A stretch of 64,000 nucleotides of DNA, taken from the NCBI GenBank assembly GCA_902592965.1, contig CACJGL010000001.1, positions 1-64,000 on the forward strand, read 5' to 3'. This document shows positions 41,164 through 50,633 of the stretch, piece by piece. A model generated the notes under the pieces. It was not told where the DNA came from and ran no database searches. It saw only the letters and a program-made list of their open reading frames with translations. This DNA is from an uncultured Pelagibacteraceae bacterium. GTDB lineage: Bacteria; Pseudomonadota; Alphaproteobacteria; Pelagibacterales; Pelagibacteraceae. Positions within the stretch are counted from its first letter, which is position 1; every line of letters starts with the position of its first letter. The translations under genes and the position numbers were made by a program.

Positions 41164-42271
41164 TTTCTATATACCAATTTTCAATGTTTTTAAGAATCCA
41201 ATTTATCTCTCTTTTATTCAAATTTGGATGCATTGGAAGTGTAATAATTTCTTTAGCTAAAAGTTCTGTGTTAGGTAAATTTATTGAATATCTGTTTAGA
41301 TACTTTTGCAAATGAAGGGGGGGATCAAAGTGAGCTGAAGCTTCAATATTTTTCTTTTTTAAATAATATAACAAATTGTTCCTATATTTTTTAACACATT
41401 GAAATGAGTACATTTGGTAAGAATGAGTAAGATTTTTTTTTACTTTTTGCGTTAAAAAAATTCCAGAGAATTTTGATAAAAAAGTATCGTAAATTCTTGC
41501 TATTTTACGCCTTTTGTTATTTAATTTATTTATCCTTTTCAATTGAGATATTCCAAGAGCTGCTAAATGATTTGGTAATCTAAAATTATGTCCTGGTAAG
41601 TCTGATTCTCTATTCCAATAAAATTTTTTTTTATCTTTATTAATTCCATGTGCTATTAATTTTTTTATCTCCTCATATCTTTTTTTATTATTTGTAGTGA
41701 GCATTCCTCCCTCTGTAGTAGTAATATTTTTAGTTGGGAAAAAAGAAAAACAACCAAGTCCAAATGATCCTGTGTATCTTTTATTCCATGTGGCTCCGAG
41801 TGTTTCAGCACTATCCTCTATTAATTCTATTTTATTTTTTTTACAAATTTTAACTATGTTTCCCATTTCACAAGGGAGTCCACTATAATGGACCACAATT
41901 ACTGCAATTGTTTTTTTTGTTATTCTCTTTTTAATAAATTCGGCTGTGATATTTCTTGAATTTATATCAACATCAGCAAAAACGGGTTTATTCCCAGTAT
42001 TTAAAACAGCATTCGCAGTTGAAACCCAAGTCCAACTTGGAATTATTACTTCCCCCCTTTTTTTTATTATTTTTAACGCACATTCCAATGCACTTGTACA
42101 AGAGTTCATTGAAATTGCATACTTTGATTTAACAAGAGAACAAAAATTTTTTTCAAATTCTAAGTTTTTCGGTCCATGTGTAAGCCATCCAGATTTAAGA
42201 CTTTTTAACATGACGCTATAATCTTTTGGACTAAAATCTGGTTTTGAAAAGTGAATTTTTTTCATATTCAA
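41147..42271 (-). CDS. DegT/DnrJ/EryC1/StrS aminotransferase
   Basis: SCTSALECALKII, EDSAETLGATW, PLP-lysine SFFPTKNITTTEGGML. Confidence 0.9.
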   Translation of the reverse strand: MNMKKIHFSKPDFSPKDYSVMLKSLKSGWLTHGPKNLEFEKNFCSLVKSKYAISMNSCTSALECALKIIKKRGEVIIPSWTWVSTANAVLNTGNKPVFADVDINSRNITAEFIKKRITKKTIAVIVVHYSGLPCEMGNIVKICKKNKIELIEDSAETLGATWNKRYTGSFGLGCFSFFPTKNITTTEGGMLTTNNKKRYEEIKKLIAHGINKDKKKFYWNRESDLPGHNFRLPNHLAALGISQLKRINKLNNKRRKIARIYDTFLSKFSGIFLTQKVKKNLTHSYQMYSFQCVKKYRNNLLYYLKKKNIEASAHFDPPLHLQKYLNRYSINLPNTELLAKEIITLPMHPNLNKREINWILKNIENWYIENVKKK

Positions 42272-43080
42272 TTTATCTTATTATAAAAATCATAATTTAA
42301 TTTTAGATCACCAAAAACTCTTATAACATCACCATTCGTATCATCGCTTATTTTAGATTTTTTCCAAGTTTCGCAATATCTGTTTTCGGGAAATAAATTA
42401 TTAAAAAAATTTCTTGTAAAATAATAAGTGTGAGTTGACTTAATTTTTTTTTTTGTTTGAATAAAGCAATTTGGTACTTCAAAAAAAAATTTTGTTTCTT
42501 TGTGTGAAATTTGACTAAATTTTTCAAAAGTTTTTTTTATTGACCTCACATGTTCCAAAGAATGACTAGCATAGATTAAATCAAACTTTTCATTTACCAT
42601 ATTAATATCCGTTATATTTTCAATATTCTCATAATTTAAAATATCTTGATTAATAAAATAGTCTATGTTTGTAACTTTATGATCATTTATAGCGCATAAA
42701 ATTGAAAAGCCCGCATGCCCTGATCCAAAATTTAAAATGTTAATTTTTGTTTTATCAAATTTACTAAATAGTTTTTTTGTTAAATCATAATGTTCCAGAT
42801 CCCTTTTTCTTATTGGTAGTTCCTTAAGTTTAAAATCTTCTCCAACATTAGATGAGTAATATTCGGAGAAGAAACCTTCTTTAGGCATTGGATCCACTCT
42901 ACTATAAGTTTCATAGTGCATAAGATTTAAATTTTTAAAATATTTATCCATTTTTTCCAGTTTTATATTTAAATTTATTTTTTTACTTTTTTCCTCGGGT
43001 AATAATTTAAAAATGTTTAAAATTCTTAAAAGCTTATTATAAATTATTAATTGTAAGTTTAAAATTTTATTGAAACTCAT
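42268..43080 (-). CDS. Class I SAM methyltransferase
   Basis: INILNFGSGHAGFSILCAINDHKVTNIDYF...FDLIYASHSLEHVRSIKKTFEKFSQISHKETKFFFEVPN. Confidence 0.8.
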   Translation of the reverse strand: MSFNKILNLQLIIYNKLLRILNIFKLLPEEKSKKINLNIKLEKMDKYFKNLNLMHYETYSRVDPMPKEGFFSEYYSSNVGEDFKLKELPIRKRDLEHYDLTKKLFSKFDKTKINILNFGSGHAGFSILCAINDHKVTNIDYFINQDILNYENIENITDINMVNEKFDLIYASHSLEHVRSIKKTFEKFSQISHKETKFFFEVPNCFIQTKKKIKSTHTYYFTRNFFNNLFPENRYCETWKKSKISDDTNGDVIRVFGDLKLNYDFYNKIN

Positions 43081-43090
43081 ATCTTAAAAT

Positions 43091-43393
43091 TTATTTTTTT
43101 TGTTCAATTTCTTTTTTTAACTCTTCATATTCTTCCATTTTTCTTTTCATAAAATTTAAAGTGAGTTTTGTTTTTTCTGATATACCTTTAGGAGTTAATA
43201 TATATAAATAATTCATTTTTTTTGGATTTTTTTTAAAATTTTTAATTTTAATAAGACCTTTTTGTTGCAATGATTTTAAACAATAATTTAGTTTTCCTAA
43301 ACTAAAATTTAATTCTTTAGCAAGCTCTCTTTGAGAAAACTCTGGTTTGTTTCTCAATTTTCTTAATACGTGTAAATTATCCTCTTCATTCAT
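43091..43393 (-). CDS. MarR-type winged-HTH regulator (EPS-associated MarR family-like)
   Basis: LHVLRKLRNKPEFSQRELAKELNFSLGKLNYCLKSLQQKGLIKIKNFKKNPKKMNYLYILTPKGISEKTKLTLNFMKRKMEEYEEL; small wHTH with C-terminal coiled helix. Confidence 0.85.
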   Translation of the reverse strand: MNEEDNLHVLRKLRNKPEFSQRELAKELNFSLGKLNYCLKSLQQKGLIKIKNFKKNPKKMNYLYILTPKGISEKTKLTLNFMKRKMEEYEELKKEIEQKK

Positions 43394-43401
43394 AATACTT
43401 T

Positions 43402-43430
43402 ATTATATCGTTCAACTATTGAACAGTAAA
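43402..43430 (-). promoter_or_regulatory. sigma70-like promoter with GTTCAACTATTGAAC dyad (43410..43424) in its spacer, upstream of the MarR-like gene
   Basis: Minus strand: TTTACT-GTTCAATAGTTGAACGA-TATAAT, 17-bp spacer, upstream of ATG at 43393. Confidence 0.82.
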
Positions 43431-43495
43431 GAAGTAAAATTTAATTGAATACTCTTAGGTATTATTTGTACCAAAAAACCTATATTTACTATTTT

Positions 43496-44023
43496 TTAGA
43501 TATCAATATATTTAAGGATTTGCTTAAACTTTTTTACAGTAAAATCTGGTTTTCTATTTATTTTTTCATTGTAGTTGTTGTCAATTAGGATTGTTTTGCA
43601 ATTTGAATTATAACCAGCATTAATATCTCTCCACCTGTCCCCTACAACGAAACTTTTTTTTAAATCCAATTTAAATTTATTTTTTAATTCAATTATCATA
43701 CCTGGATTTGGCTTTCTAAAAAAATTTTTATCGTCATCAGAATAACATACTGCAACTTTATCTAACAAGAGTTTTCTTTTTAAATAAGAGTTAATATTTT
43801 CAACATTAATTTTCGAATTAAGTTTTCTTGAGACGTCTGGTTGATTTGTAATTAAAAATAATAAATATTTTTTTTTAAGCATAGCACAAACTTCAACTAC
43901 ATCCTTTTTAATATAAATTTGACACAATTTTTGAAATGACTGTGGTTTGAAACCTTTGTATTTAGGTATATCAATTAATGTACCATCTCTATCAAAAAAA
44001 ATAGCTTTATTGTTATTAATCAT
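43496..44023 (-). CDS. HAD-IIIA phosphatase (GmhB-like)
   Basis: KAIFFDRDGTLIDIPKY, LLFLITNQPDVSR, FVVGDRWRDINAGYNSNCKTILI. Confidence 0.85.
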   Translation of the reverse strand: MINNNKAIFFDRDGTLIDIPKYKGFKPQSFQKLCQIYIKKDVVEVCAMLKKKYLLFLITNQPDVSRKLNSKINVENINSYLKRKLLLDKVAVCYSDDDKNFFRKPNPGMIIELKNKFKLDLKKSFVVGDRWRDINAGYNSNCKTILIDNNYNEKINRKPDFTVKKFKQILKYIDI

Positions 44024-44035
44024 TTTACTTTAAAA

Positions 44036-45562
44036 TTAATTATTTCTTAAAGAGTCTATATAATATTTAACAGTTTTTAGTATTTGATTGATTTTGGGGT
44101 ATCCAGAATTTCCTAAAATATTGACTGCTAAAGCACCAGATATTTGGGAAATTAATAATTGGAGAAATAAATTGTTTGTTGTTTTTGATAAAATACTAGA
44201 CATGCAATGAAAAATATCACCCGCTCCAACAGAGTCTATTGCATTATTATTTAATGTTGGGATTTTGTAAGAATTTTTTTTGTCCAATGCTAATGAAAAT
44301 TTACCGCCACATGTTAAAAAACAGTGATCAGACTTTAAAATTCTAAATAGTTTTTTTAATTCTGACAAATGATTCAGGTTTCTTTTTGAAGCAAACAACT
44401 CCAATTCTTTTTCGTCTAAGGTAAACATGTTAACTTTTGAGTATTTTTTATCAATTATATTAAAACCATAATTAAGACTATTTGTTTGAACATTAATTGA
44501 TAAGAATTTCGATTTATTTTGTATAAGATTTCTGATTTTATTTGAAAAAATATTATGGCCAAAATCTTGAACAATGACTATATCATATTTTGGAAGTAAA
44601 ATATTAAGTTTTTTTATTATTACACTCTCATCTTTTATAGATAAAGATTTATTTTCAAAATCATTTATTGTTATTATTTTTTTAATTCTCTTATCAACTT
44701 CTTTCTCTACAACTCTCTTTTTTATAATTTTATTATAGTATTTTGATACTATTGGTTTTGAATTATTCGTAAAAAGTTTTTTGATTTTTTTATCATTGAG
44801 AAGATTATTATTAATTATAGATACTAATTTAACATTTTTAATAAAAGATGAGAGAAAATTATATGATGCTAATGCACCCCCTGGCATTGTATATTCCTCA
44901 TTTACTGTACAAGATAATGTATTTGATTTTGGTGAGATCCCTTTGGTACTTACGAATAAATATTTGTCTATTATTGTTTCGCCTATAATAAGAACCTTTA
45001 ATTTTTCAAATTTTTTAAATAAATTTTCAATTTCATTAAAATTAATATTGCTCAAATTTGATTTGATTACATTATCGTTAATACCAAATAGTTCCTCTGA
45101 AATGAGTTTTGATGAACTTTGGATATTATTTCCCAGAAACTTTATTTTTCCACCAGTAGATTTTAGAACCTTTTTTTCTTTTTCTAGATTTCCTATACTG
45201 TCTGAATCTTTATACTCTTTGCCTTTACAATAAAAATGGGGTTTAAAAGTTTTTATTGCTACAGATGCATCATAACTATTTATTTTAAATGCATAATCAA
45301 TAATTTTAATTTGCTCTAAATATTTTAATCTAACATTTTCATTAAAATAAGGACTATGGAGATTTTTCTTCATAAAATTATCCCCTGTAATTGTCACTAT
45401 TAGTATATCTCCTAATGATTTTGCTTTTTTTAAATGGTCAAGATGTCCAGGATGAACTAAATCAAATGCTCCGTGGCATAGGACTATTTTTTTTCCCTTT
45501 TTTCTTTTTTCAGAAATAATTTTTAATCTAGATTTTAAATCTGGAGTAATTTTTTTATTCAT
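44036..45562 (-). CDS. Fused nucleotidyltransferase (N-term) and PfkB-type carbohydrate kinase (C-term); HldE-like with inverted domain order
   Basis: N-term IVLCHGAFDLVHPGHLDHLKKAKSLGDILIVTITGD; C-term PGGALASYNFLSSFI...NNNAIDSVGAGDIFHCMSSIL. Confidence 0.88.
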   Translation of the reverse strand: MNKKITPDLKSRLKIISEKRKKGKKIVLCHGAFDLVHPGHLDHLKKAKSLGDILIVTITGDNFMKKNLHSPYFNENVRLKYLEQIKIIDYAFKINSYDASVAIKTFKPHFYCKGKEYKDSDSIGNLEKEKKVLKSTGGKIKFLGNNIQSSSKLISEELFGINDNVIKSNLSNINFNEIENLFKKFEKLKVLIIGETIIDKYLFVSTKGISPKSNTLSCTVNEEYTMPGGALASYNFLSSFIKNVKLVSIINNNLLNDKKIKKLFTNNSKPIVSKYYNKIIKKRVVEKEVDKRIKKIITINDFENKSLSIKDESVIIKKLNILLPKYDIVIVQDFGHNIFSNKIRNLIQNKSKFLSINVQTNSLNYGFNIIDKKYSKVNMFTLDEKELELFASKRNLNHLSELKKLFRILKSDHCFLTCGGKFSLALDKKNSYKIPTLNNNAIDSVGAGDIFHCMSSILSKTTNNLFLQLLISQISGALAVNILGNSGYPKINQILKTVKYYIDSLRNN

Positions 45563-46641
45563 ATTTTATTTAAAAGATCATAGTAAACTTTATTTGAAAA
45601 TGAAAAAAATTTATACTGATTATTAGATTGCCAAGTATATTTTTTAGGATTGAGAGGAAAAAAATTAATAGCAAAGTCATAAAAGAAAGTGTAATGTAAA
45701 TATGGAACTTTACTAAAAATTGCAAATTCACTTATACCACCTCCAGTATACTGAATGTTAAGGTGAGAATTTAAAATCAAGTTTCCATCATCAATATAAG
45801 TTTTACTGTAATTTTTAGAAAATTTTAAATCCAATTTTTTTTTTTTACTAAATTTTTTTAACAAACTGCAACCATTATTATCTGAAATAATTAATATCTT
45901 GTAATTTAAAAATCTTTTCTTGATGATTCTAATGGATTTTAAAAAATTTTGGTAATCTATATTTCTTATCTGAGAGTAAGGTTTGGGATATAATCTAACA
46001 GAAAAAGTTACATATTTGGAGTTTTTGAAATCTTTTTGAAATTTTTTATTATTTATTTTTTTTTTTTTAAATATAAATTTATTAACAAATGCATCTTTTT
46101 CATTTTTAATTTTTTTATTTAAAAAAAAAGTAGATAAAAAATAAGTTGGTTTTCTCATTAAAGTATCAGCTTTAAATAAAATATTAAAATTATTCTTTTT
46201 ACGATATTCATCAAATTGTTTCCATTTTATTAATTTTAGATTTTTAGTATTTCCAAATACAAACCTATAGATATTTGTCAAAACTTTTAAATGGCTGATA
46301 ATTCCATTTTTATCTTTTAATCTTTTCCAGCCACCTCGATACTCACCAATTATAATTATAAAAATAACATTTCTTTTTTTAATTTTATAATATTTTGCAA
46401 TCATCAAATATCTGAAAAAATCTCCGTATGTTGGTGGTGAAACTTTACAATCATATGTTAAGATTAGATTTTTACCTTTTGAAAAAAAAAAGGAGTAATA
46501 ATTTTTAATATAAATTTTATAAAAAATTTTAAAAAAATTAAAAATTTGCCATATTATCGAGTGTCTTGGGGCAATTTGGTAAACTATGTTAAGTGGGAAA
46601 AAAACTAAATATTCAACTTTTGATAAGAAGTTTATTATCAT
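45559..46641 (-). CDS. Hypothetical, possibly glycosyltransferase-like
   Basis: Intact 360 aa ORF with 4-nt overlap to neighbour; NIQYTGGGISEFAIFSKVPYLHY. Confidence 0.5.
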   Translation of the reverse strand: MIINFLSKVEYLVFFPLNIVYQIAPRHSIIWQIFNFFKIFYKIYIKNYYSFFFSKGKNLILTYDCKVSPPTYGDFFRYLMIAKYYKIKKRNVIFIIIIGEYRGGWKRLKDKNGIISHLKVLTNIYRFVFGNTKNLKLIKWKQFDEYRKKNNFNILFKADTLMRKPTYFLSTFFLNKKIKNEKDAFVNKFIFKKKKINNKKFQKDFKNSKYVTFSVRLYPKPYSQIRNIDYQNFLKSIRIIKKRFLNYKILIISDNNGCSLLKKFSKKKKLDLKFSKNYSKTYIDDGNLILNSHLNIQYTGGGISEFAIFSKVPYLHYTFFYDFAINFFPLNPKKYTWQSNNQYKFFSFSNKVYYDLLNKI

Positions 46642-47585
46642 TTTTTCAATTTCTTAGAAAGAAATTTGGTCCTATAAGATTGTTCAGAGTTATTGAGTTT
46701 TTTATTTTTATATTTTTCAAAAATATCAGAAATTGCGTCTTCAACTTTAAATTTGTGCTTAAATCCTTTAGTTAAAATTTTTTTTGAAAAAAGCCTATAA
46801 GATCTAACATCAAACTCCTTTTTTATGTATATTTTTGGAAATCTTAATTTTTTTTTTATTATTTTGGCTACTTTAAGTATTGAGTAATTTTCAAAACCTA
46901 TATTATATGTTCCTTGTAATTTCTCATTTTTTAGAAAAAAGAGAAATGCATTTAACATATCTTTAATATGTACTTGTGGCCTTATTTGCTTTCCACCATT
47001 TACTGTAATGATTTTTTTTGTTATCGCTGAATAAGTCATTGCATTGACTGTTAAATCTAATCTCATAGAATCAGAAACACCACAAATTGTTCCGGGTCTT
47101 AAGATCACCGTACTAAAAAAATCTTTATAATTATTTACTATTTTCTCACCTACCATTTTAGTTTTATTATAATCTGATAGTGGTACTAGTTCTGTGTTTT
47201 CATCCACTTTTTTTTTCTTACTAACTCCATAAACACTTCCAGATGAAACAAAAATAAATTGTTTGATTTTGCTTAATTTACAAATGTCTAACAATTTTAA
47301 TGTTGATAAAACATTTGTCTCCCAAGTTATTTTTGAATTAAGTAAGGCAGCAGGATCATTGGAAATGGCAGCTAAATGAATAACCTTCTTAAAACCCTTT
47401 AAATCTTTCGAATTTATATTATCAATATCTTTTTTTATTACTTTAATATTTTTATTTTTTTTTCCAAATTTATTATTGAAATAACCTATATCTAAAATTT
47501 TTACTTTATAACCGTTTTTAACCAAAAATTTTGATAGTTCGGTCCCAAGATATCCAAGTCCTCCTGTAATTAAAACTTTATCCAC
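46638..47585 (-). CDS. NAD-dependent epimerase/dehydratase
   Basis: VLITGGLGYLGTELSKFLVKNGYKVKILD, VSSGSVYG, YNKTKMVGEKI, LRPGTICG. Confidence 0.87.
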   Translation of the reverse strand: MDKVLITGGLGYLGTELSKFLVKNGYKVKILDIGYFNNKFGKKNKNIKVIKKDIDNINSKDLKGFKKVIHLAAISNDPAALLNSKITWETNVLSTLKLLDICKLSKIKQFIFVSSGSVYGVSKKKKVDENTELVPLSDYNKTKMVGEKIVNNYKDFFSTVILRPGTICGVSDSMRLDLTVNAMTYSAITKKIITVNGGKQIRPQVHIKDMLNAFLFFLKNEKLQGTYNIGFENYSILKVAKIIKKKLRFPKIYIKKEFDVRSYRLFSKKILTKGFKHKFKVEDAISDIFEKYKNKKLNNSEQSYRTKFLSKKLKK

Positions 47586-48438
47586 TTTTTTTATTAAAAT
47601 AATTAGGGTTATTGATATATCTTTTTTTTCTTCTCATTCGCCAATTATAAACACTTTCTTCAATATTGAGATCACTACCTATAAGTTCAAATAGTTTTTT
47701 ATTTTTATATGATTTTTTTTTAAGCATTTTTGAATAATTGAGTTGTGGTTTTACAAATGGCAAAGTAAACATATTTACTATCAAGTTCCTATCTTTACTG
47801 GTCAAATTTTCGCCTGCCCTATGATACAACATTGCATCTAAAAATATTACATCACCTTTTTTTGCAATCAATTGTTTAGTATTTTTGAGATTAACTTTGT
47901 TTGGTAAATGCTCAACTTTATGAGATTTGGGCACCACAAAAGTAGCTCCATTTTGTTTTGTAAAATCATCTAAACAAACCAATACATTCATGGCTATTGG
48001 TTTAGAGCTAACAAAAGTTTGAAACGGCAAATCACGATGCCAAGCACTTCCAAAATGAGCTGAGTAAGCTCTATTGATTGGAGCATTTTGAAGATTTATA
48101 ATATATCGGCCCTCAAAACATTCTTTTAACATACTTTTTATTTTTGAATTAAATAAAAATTTTTTAAAATAATCGTCATAACAAAAAAGGGCTCTAACTA
48201 CATTATTATCGTCTATAATTTTTAAATTTTTTTCCCCTCCAAATTCTTTAATTTGCTTTTTATAAATTATATCGATTTTTGATTTGGCAACATCGCAGTC
48301 TCTAGAATTAAAAATATTTTTTAAAATTAAAAAACCAGATTTTTTTAATTGATATAATTTATTATTTTTATATTTAGAGGAAACTTTATCCTTTGTATAG
48401 TTTCCATAACTATACAGCTTAGAACTTATTTTTTTCAT
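47578..48438 (-). CDS. Phytanoyl-CoA dioxygenase family (paralogue of 60983..61834)
   Basis: SAWHRDLPFQTFVSSKPIAMNVLVCLDDFTKQNGATFVVPKSHK...KGDVIFLDAMLYHRAG. Confidence 0.85.
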   Translation of the reverse strand: MKKISSKLYSYGNYTKDKVSSKYKNNKLYQLKKSGFLILKNIFNSRDCDVAKSKIDIIYKKQIKEFGGEKNLKIIDDNNVVRALFCYDDYFKKFLFNSKIKSMLKECFEGRYIINLQNAPINRAYSAHFGSAWHRDLPFQTFVSSKPIAMNVLVCLDDFTKQNGATFVVPKSHKVEHLPNKVNLKNTKQLIAKKGDVIFLDAMLYHRAGENLTSKDRNLIVNMFTLPFVKPQLNYSKMLKKKSYKNKKLFELIGSDLNIEESVYNWRMRRKKRYINNPNYFNKKSG

Positions 48439-49607
48439 TTTTTGTAATTTAAAAAAAATTTTTTTATCAACTTTGAAGTATATGCAATTTGCTCTTTTGT
48501 TATAAATTCATGAACAGGCAATGAAACAGTGGAATTAGCAATCTTTTCAGCCATCGGAAAATCTCCTCTTTTATACTTTAAAAATTTCGAAGCTGGTTGT
48601 AGATGTACTGGTATTGGATAGTGAATCTTGGCATCAATTAAATTTTTGTTTAAGTATTTAATCAATTTGTCCCTGCTGTGTTTAACGTTTAAATGATATA
48701 AGTGAAAAACTTCTTTTATATTTTTATTTCTTTTTACAGTTATAATCTCGCTTATTTCTCCCAAATATTTGTCAAATAGGTGAGCATTTTGAATTCGTTT
48801 TTTTGTAATATTAGTTAATTTTGTTTTAAGTTTATAATTTGCTACACATGCTTGTATGGTATCTAGTCTAGAATTATAACCAAACATTTTACATTTATTT
48901 CTATTTTCTAGTCCGTGGTTTCTTAGCAAAAAAAGTTTTTTTGCTAATGATTTATTGTTTGTTAATATGAAACCCCCGTCACCCCAAACATTAAAATTTT
49001 TTAATGGATGTAAGCTAAATGTACATGCATCTCCAAACGAAACTATTTGTTTCCCATAATATCTTGAGTCAATTGCATGGCAGCTGTCTTGAACGATTTT
49101 GAGATTATATTTTTTTGCAATTTTTCTTATAGTATTCATTTCGCAAGGTCTCCCTGCCCAATGAACTGGCATTATAGCCTTTGTCTTTTTTGTAATTTTT
49201 GAAATTATTTTATTTTCATCAATATTATAATCTTCTTTTATATCAACAAATACAGGTTTAGCTCCTGCAGTCACAATGGAACCGACTGTAGCAATAAAAG
49301 TATATGGCGTTGTTATAACTTCATCTCCCCTTCCTATACCAAGCGCTTTTAAAACTAAGTATAATGCATCAGTACCATTGCCAACACTAATAGCAAATTT
49401 TGAACCCATTCTTTTTGATAAATCTTTTTCAAAATTAATAACTTCATTTCCCAAAGTGTAATCGCCATACTTTACAACGTTTGCAATTTTTGAAAAAATT
49501 TTTTTATAATCTGAAAACTGTTCAACTAGATAACTATGGTTGATATTATATTTTTTATTTTTTGCGTACTGTTTAGGTAAAAAGTTTATTTTAGTATTGT
49601 TTTTCAT
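48435..49607 (-). CDS. DegT/DnrJ/EryC1/StrS aminotransferase
   Basis: VGNGTDALYLVLKALGIGRGDEVITTPYTFIAT, QDSCHAID, FSLHPLKNFNVWGDGGFILTN. Confidence 0.9.
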   Translation of the reverse strand: MKNNTKINFLPKQYAKNKKYNINHSYLVEQFSDYKKIFSKIANVVKYGDYTLGNEVINFEKDLSKRMGSKFAISVGNGTDALYLVLKALGIGRGDEVITTPYTFIATVGSIVTAGAKPVFVDIKEDYNIDENKIISKITKKTKAIMPVHWAGRPCEMNTIRKIAKKYNLKIVQDSCHAIDSRYYGKQIVSFGDACTFSLHPLKNFNVWGDGGFILTNNKSLAKKLFLLRNHGLENRNKCKMFGYNSRLDTIQACVANYKLKTKLTNITKKRIQNAHLFDKYLGEISEIITVKRNKNIKEVFHLYHLNVKHSRDKLIKYLNKNLIDAKIHYPIPVHLQPASKFLKYKRGDFPMAEKIANSTVSLPVHEFITKEQIAYTSKLIKKFFLNYKK

Positions 49608-50578
49608 TATATTTTATAGTTAAGTTTTTTATTTTTAAAGTAATTATAATTTTTTTCATAAAATAGTATTGTTTCCTTAAGGCCATCGTGTAGAGTTGTA
49701 TGAGTAGTCCATTTTAATTTTTTTTTTGTAAACGAACTATCTAATTTGTAAATCTCATCCTTTCCCACTCTATCTTTTGCTTTTTTTATTAAATAATTAT
49801 AATTTTTATTTAACATCTTACATATGATTTTAATTATGTATTTTATAGATACAAATTTGTCTCCAGAAAAATGATAAATTTCACCTATTTTGCCATTTTT
49901 TATTACTTTTAAAATAGCTTCACAAAAATCCTCTGAAAAAATAAAGTTTCGTTTACTATTTCCTTTTCCTTGAAGAGGAAACTTGATGTTCTTTTTTATG
50001 GACATAATTATTTTAGGTATGAGCCTGTAGAGTTCTTGTCCGGGACCGTAAAAATTAGAAAATCTAGAGATTATTATAGGAAATTTTTTTGAATTAAACG
50101 CATTCCTAAAATTTAACTCTGTCATCAACTTGCTCACTGCATAAGGTGTGGATGGTAAAAAATTATTGTAATTTTCTTTTAATTTATTTTTTTTATTTCC
50201 AAAAACCTCCGGAGTAGAAACATAAATATATTTTTTTAAAAATCGCATTTTATTAAAATTTTTAATTATACTTAATCTTGACTCAACATTAATCTTGTAA
50301 TACCTCTGTTGGTAATTCCAACTTTCATTAACCATGCAAATTGATGCGTAATCTAATATTATTTCTGGTTTAACTTTAAAAATTAGCTTTAATAACTTCT
50401 TTTCATCTTTTAATAAATTAATTTTGTGAATTTTTATGTCCTTACCTTTATACAATAAATAATTAATTTTTTTTGTGGAATTATAAGTTCCTATAATTTT
50501 AAATTTTTGATTAAAAAGATAAGATGCAACACTCGCTCCTGAAAAACTAGAAATACCCAAAATTAATATTTTTTTCAT
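49607..50578 (-). CDS. NAD-dependent epimerase/dehydratase (SDR-e)
   Basis: ILILGISSFSGASVASYLF, YVSTPEVFGN, TPYAVSKLMTEL, SRFSNFYGPGQ. Confidence 0.85.
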   Translation of the reverse strand: MKKILILGISSFSGASVASYLFNQKFKIIGTYNSTKKINYLLYKGKDIKIHKINLLKDEKKLLKLIFKVKPEIILDYASICMVNESWNYQQRYYKINVESRLSIIKNFNKMRFLKKYIYVSTPEVFGNKKNKLKENYNNFLPSTPYAVSKLMTELNFRNAFNSKKFPIIISRFSNFYGPGQELYRLIPKIIMSIKKNIKFPLQGKGNSKRNFIFSEDFCEAILKVIKNGKIGEIYHFSGDKFVSIKYIIKIICKMLNKNYNYLIKKAKDRVGKDEIYKLDSSFTKKKLKWTTHTTLHDGLKETILFYEKNYNYFKNKKLNYKI

Positions 50579-50633
50579 TATTATTTAATTTTTTAAATTA
50601 TATTCTTTACAAGCTCTTTATATAAACTTATAT

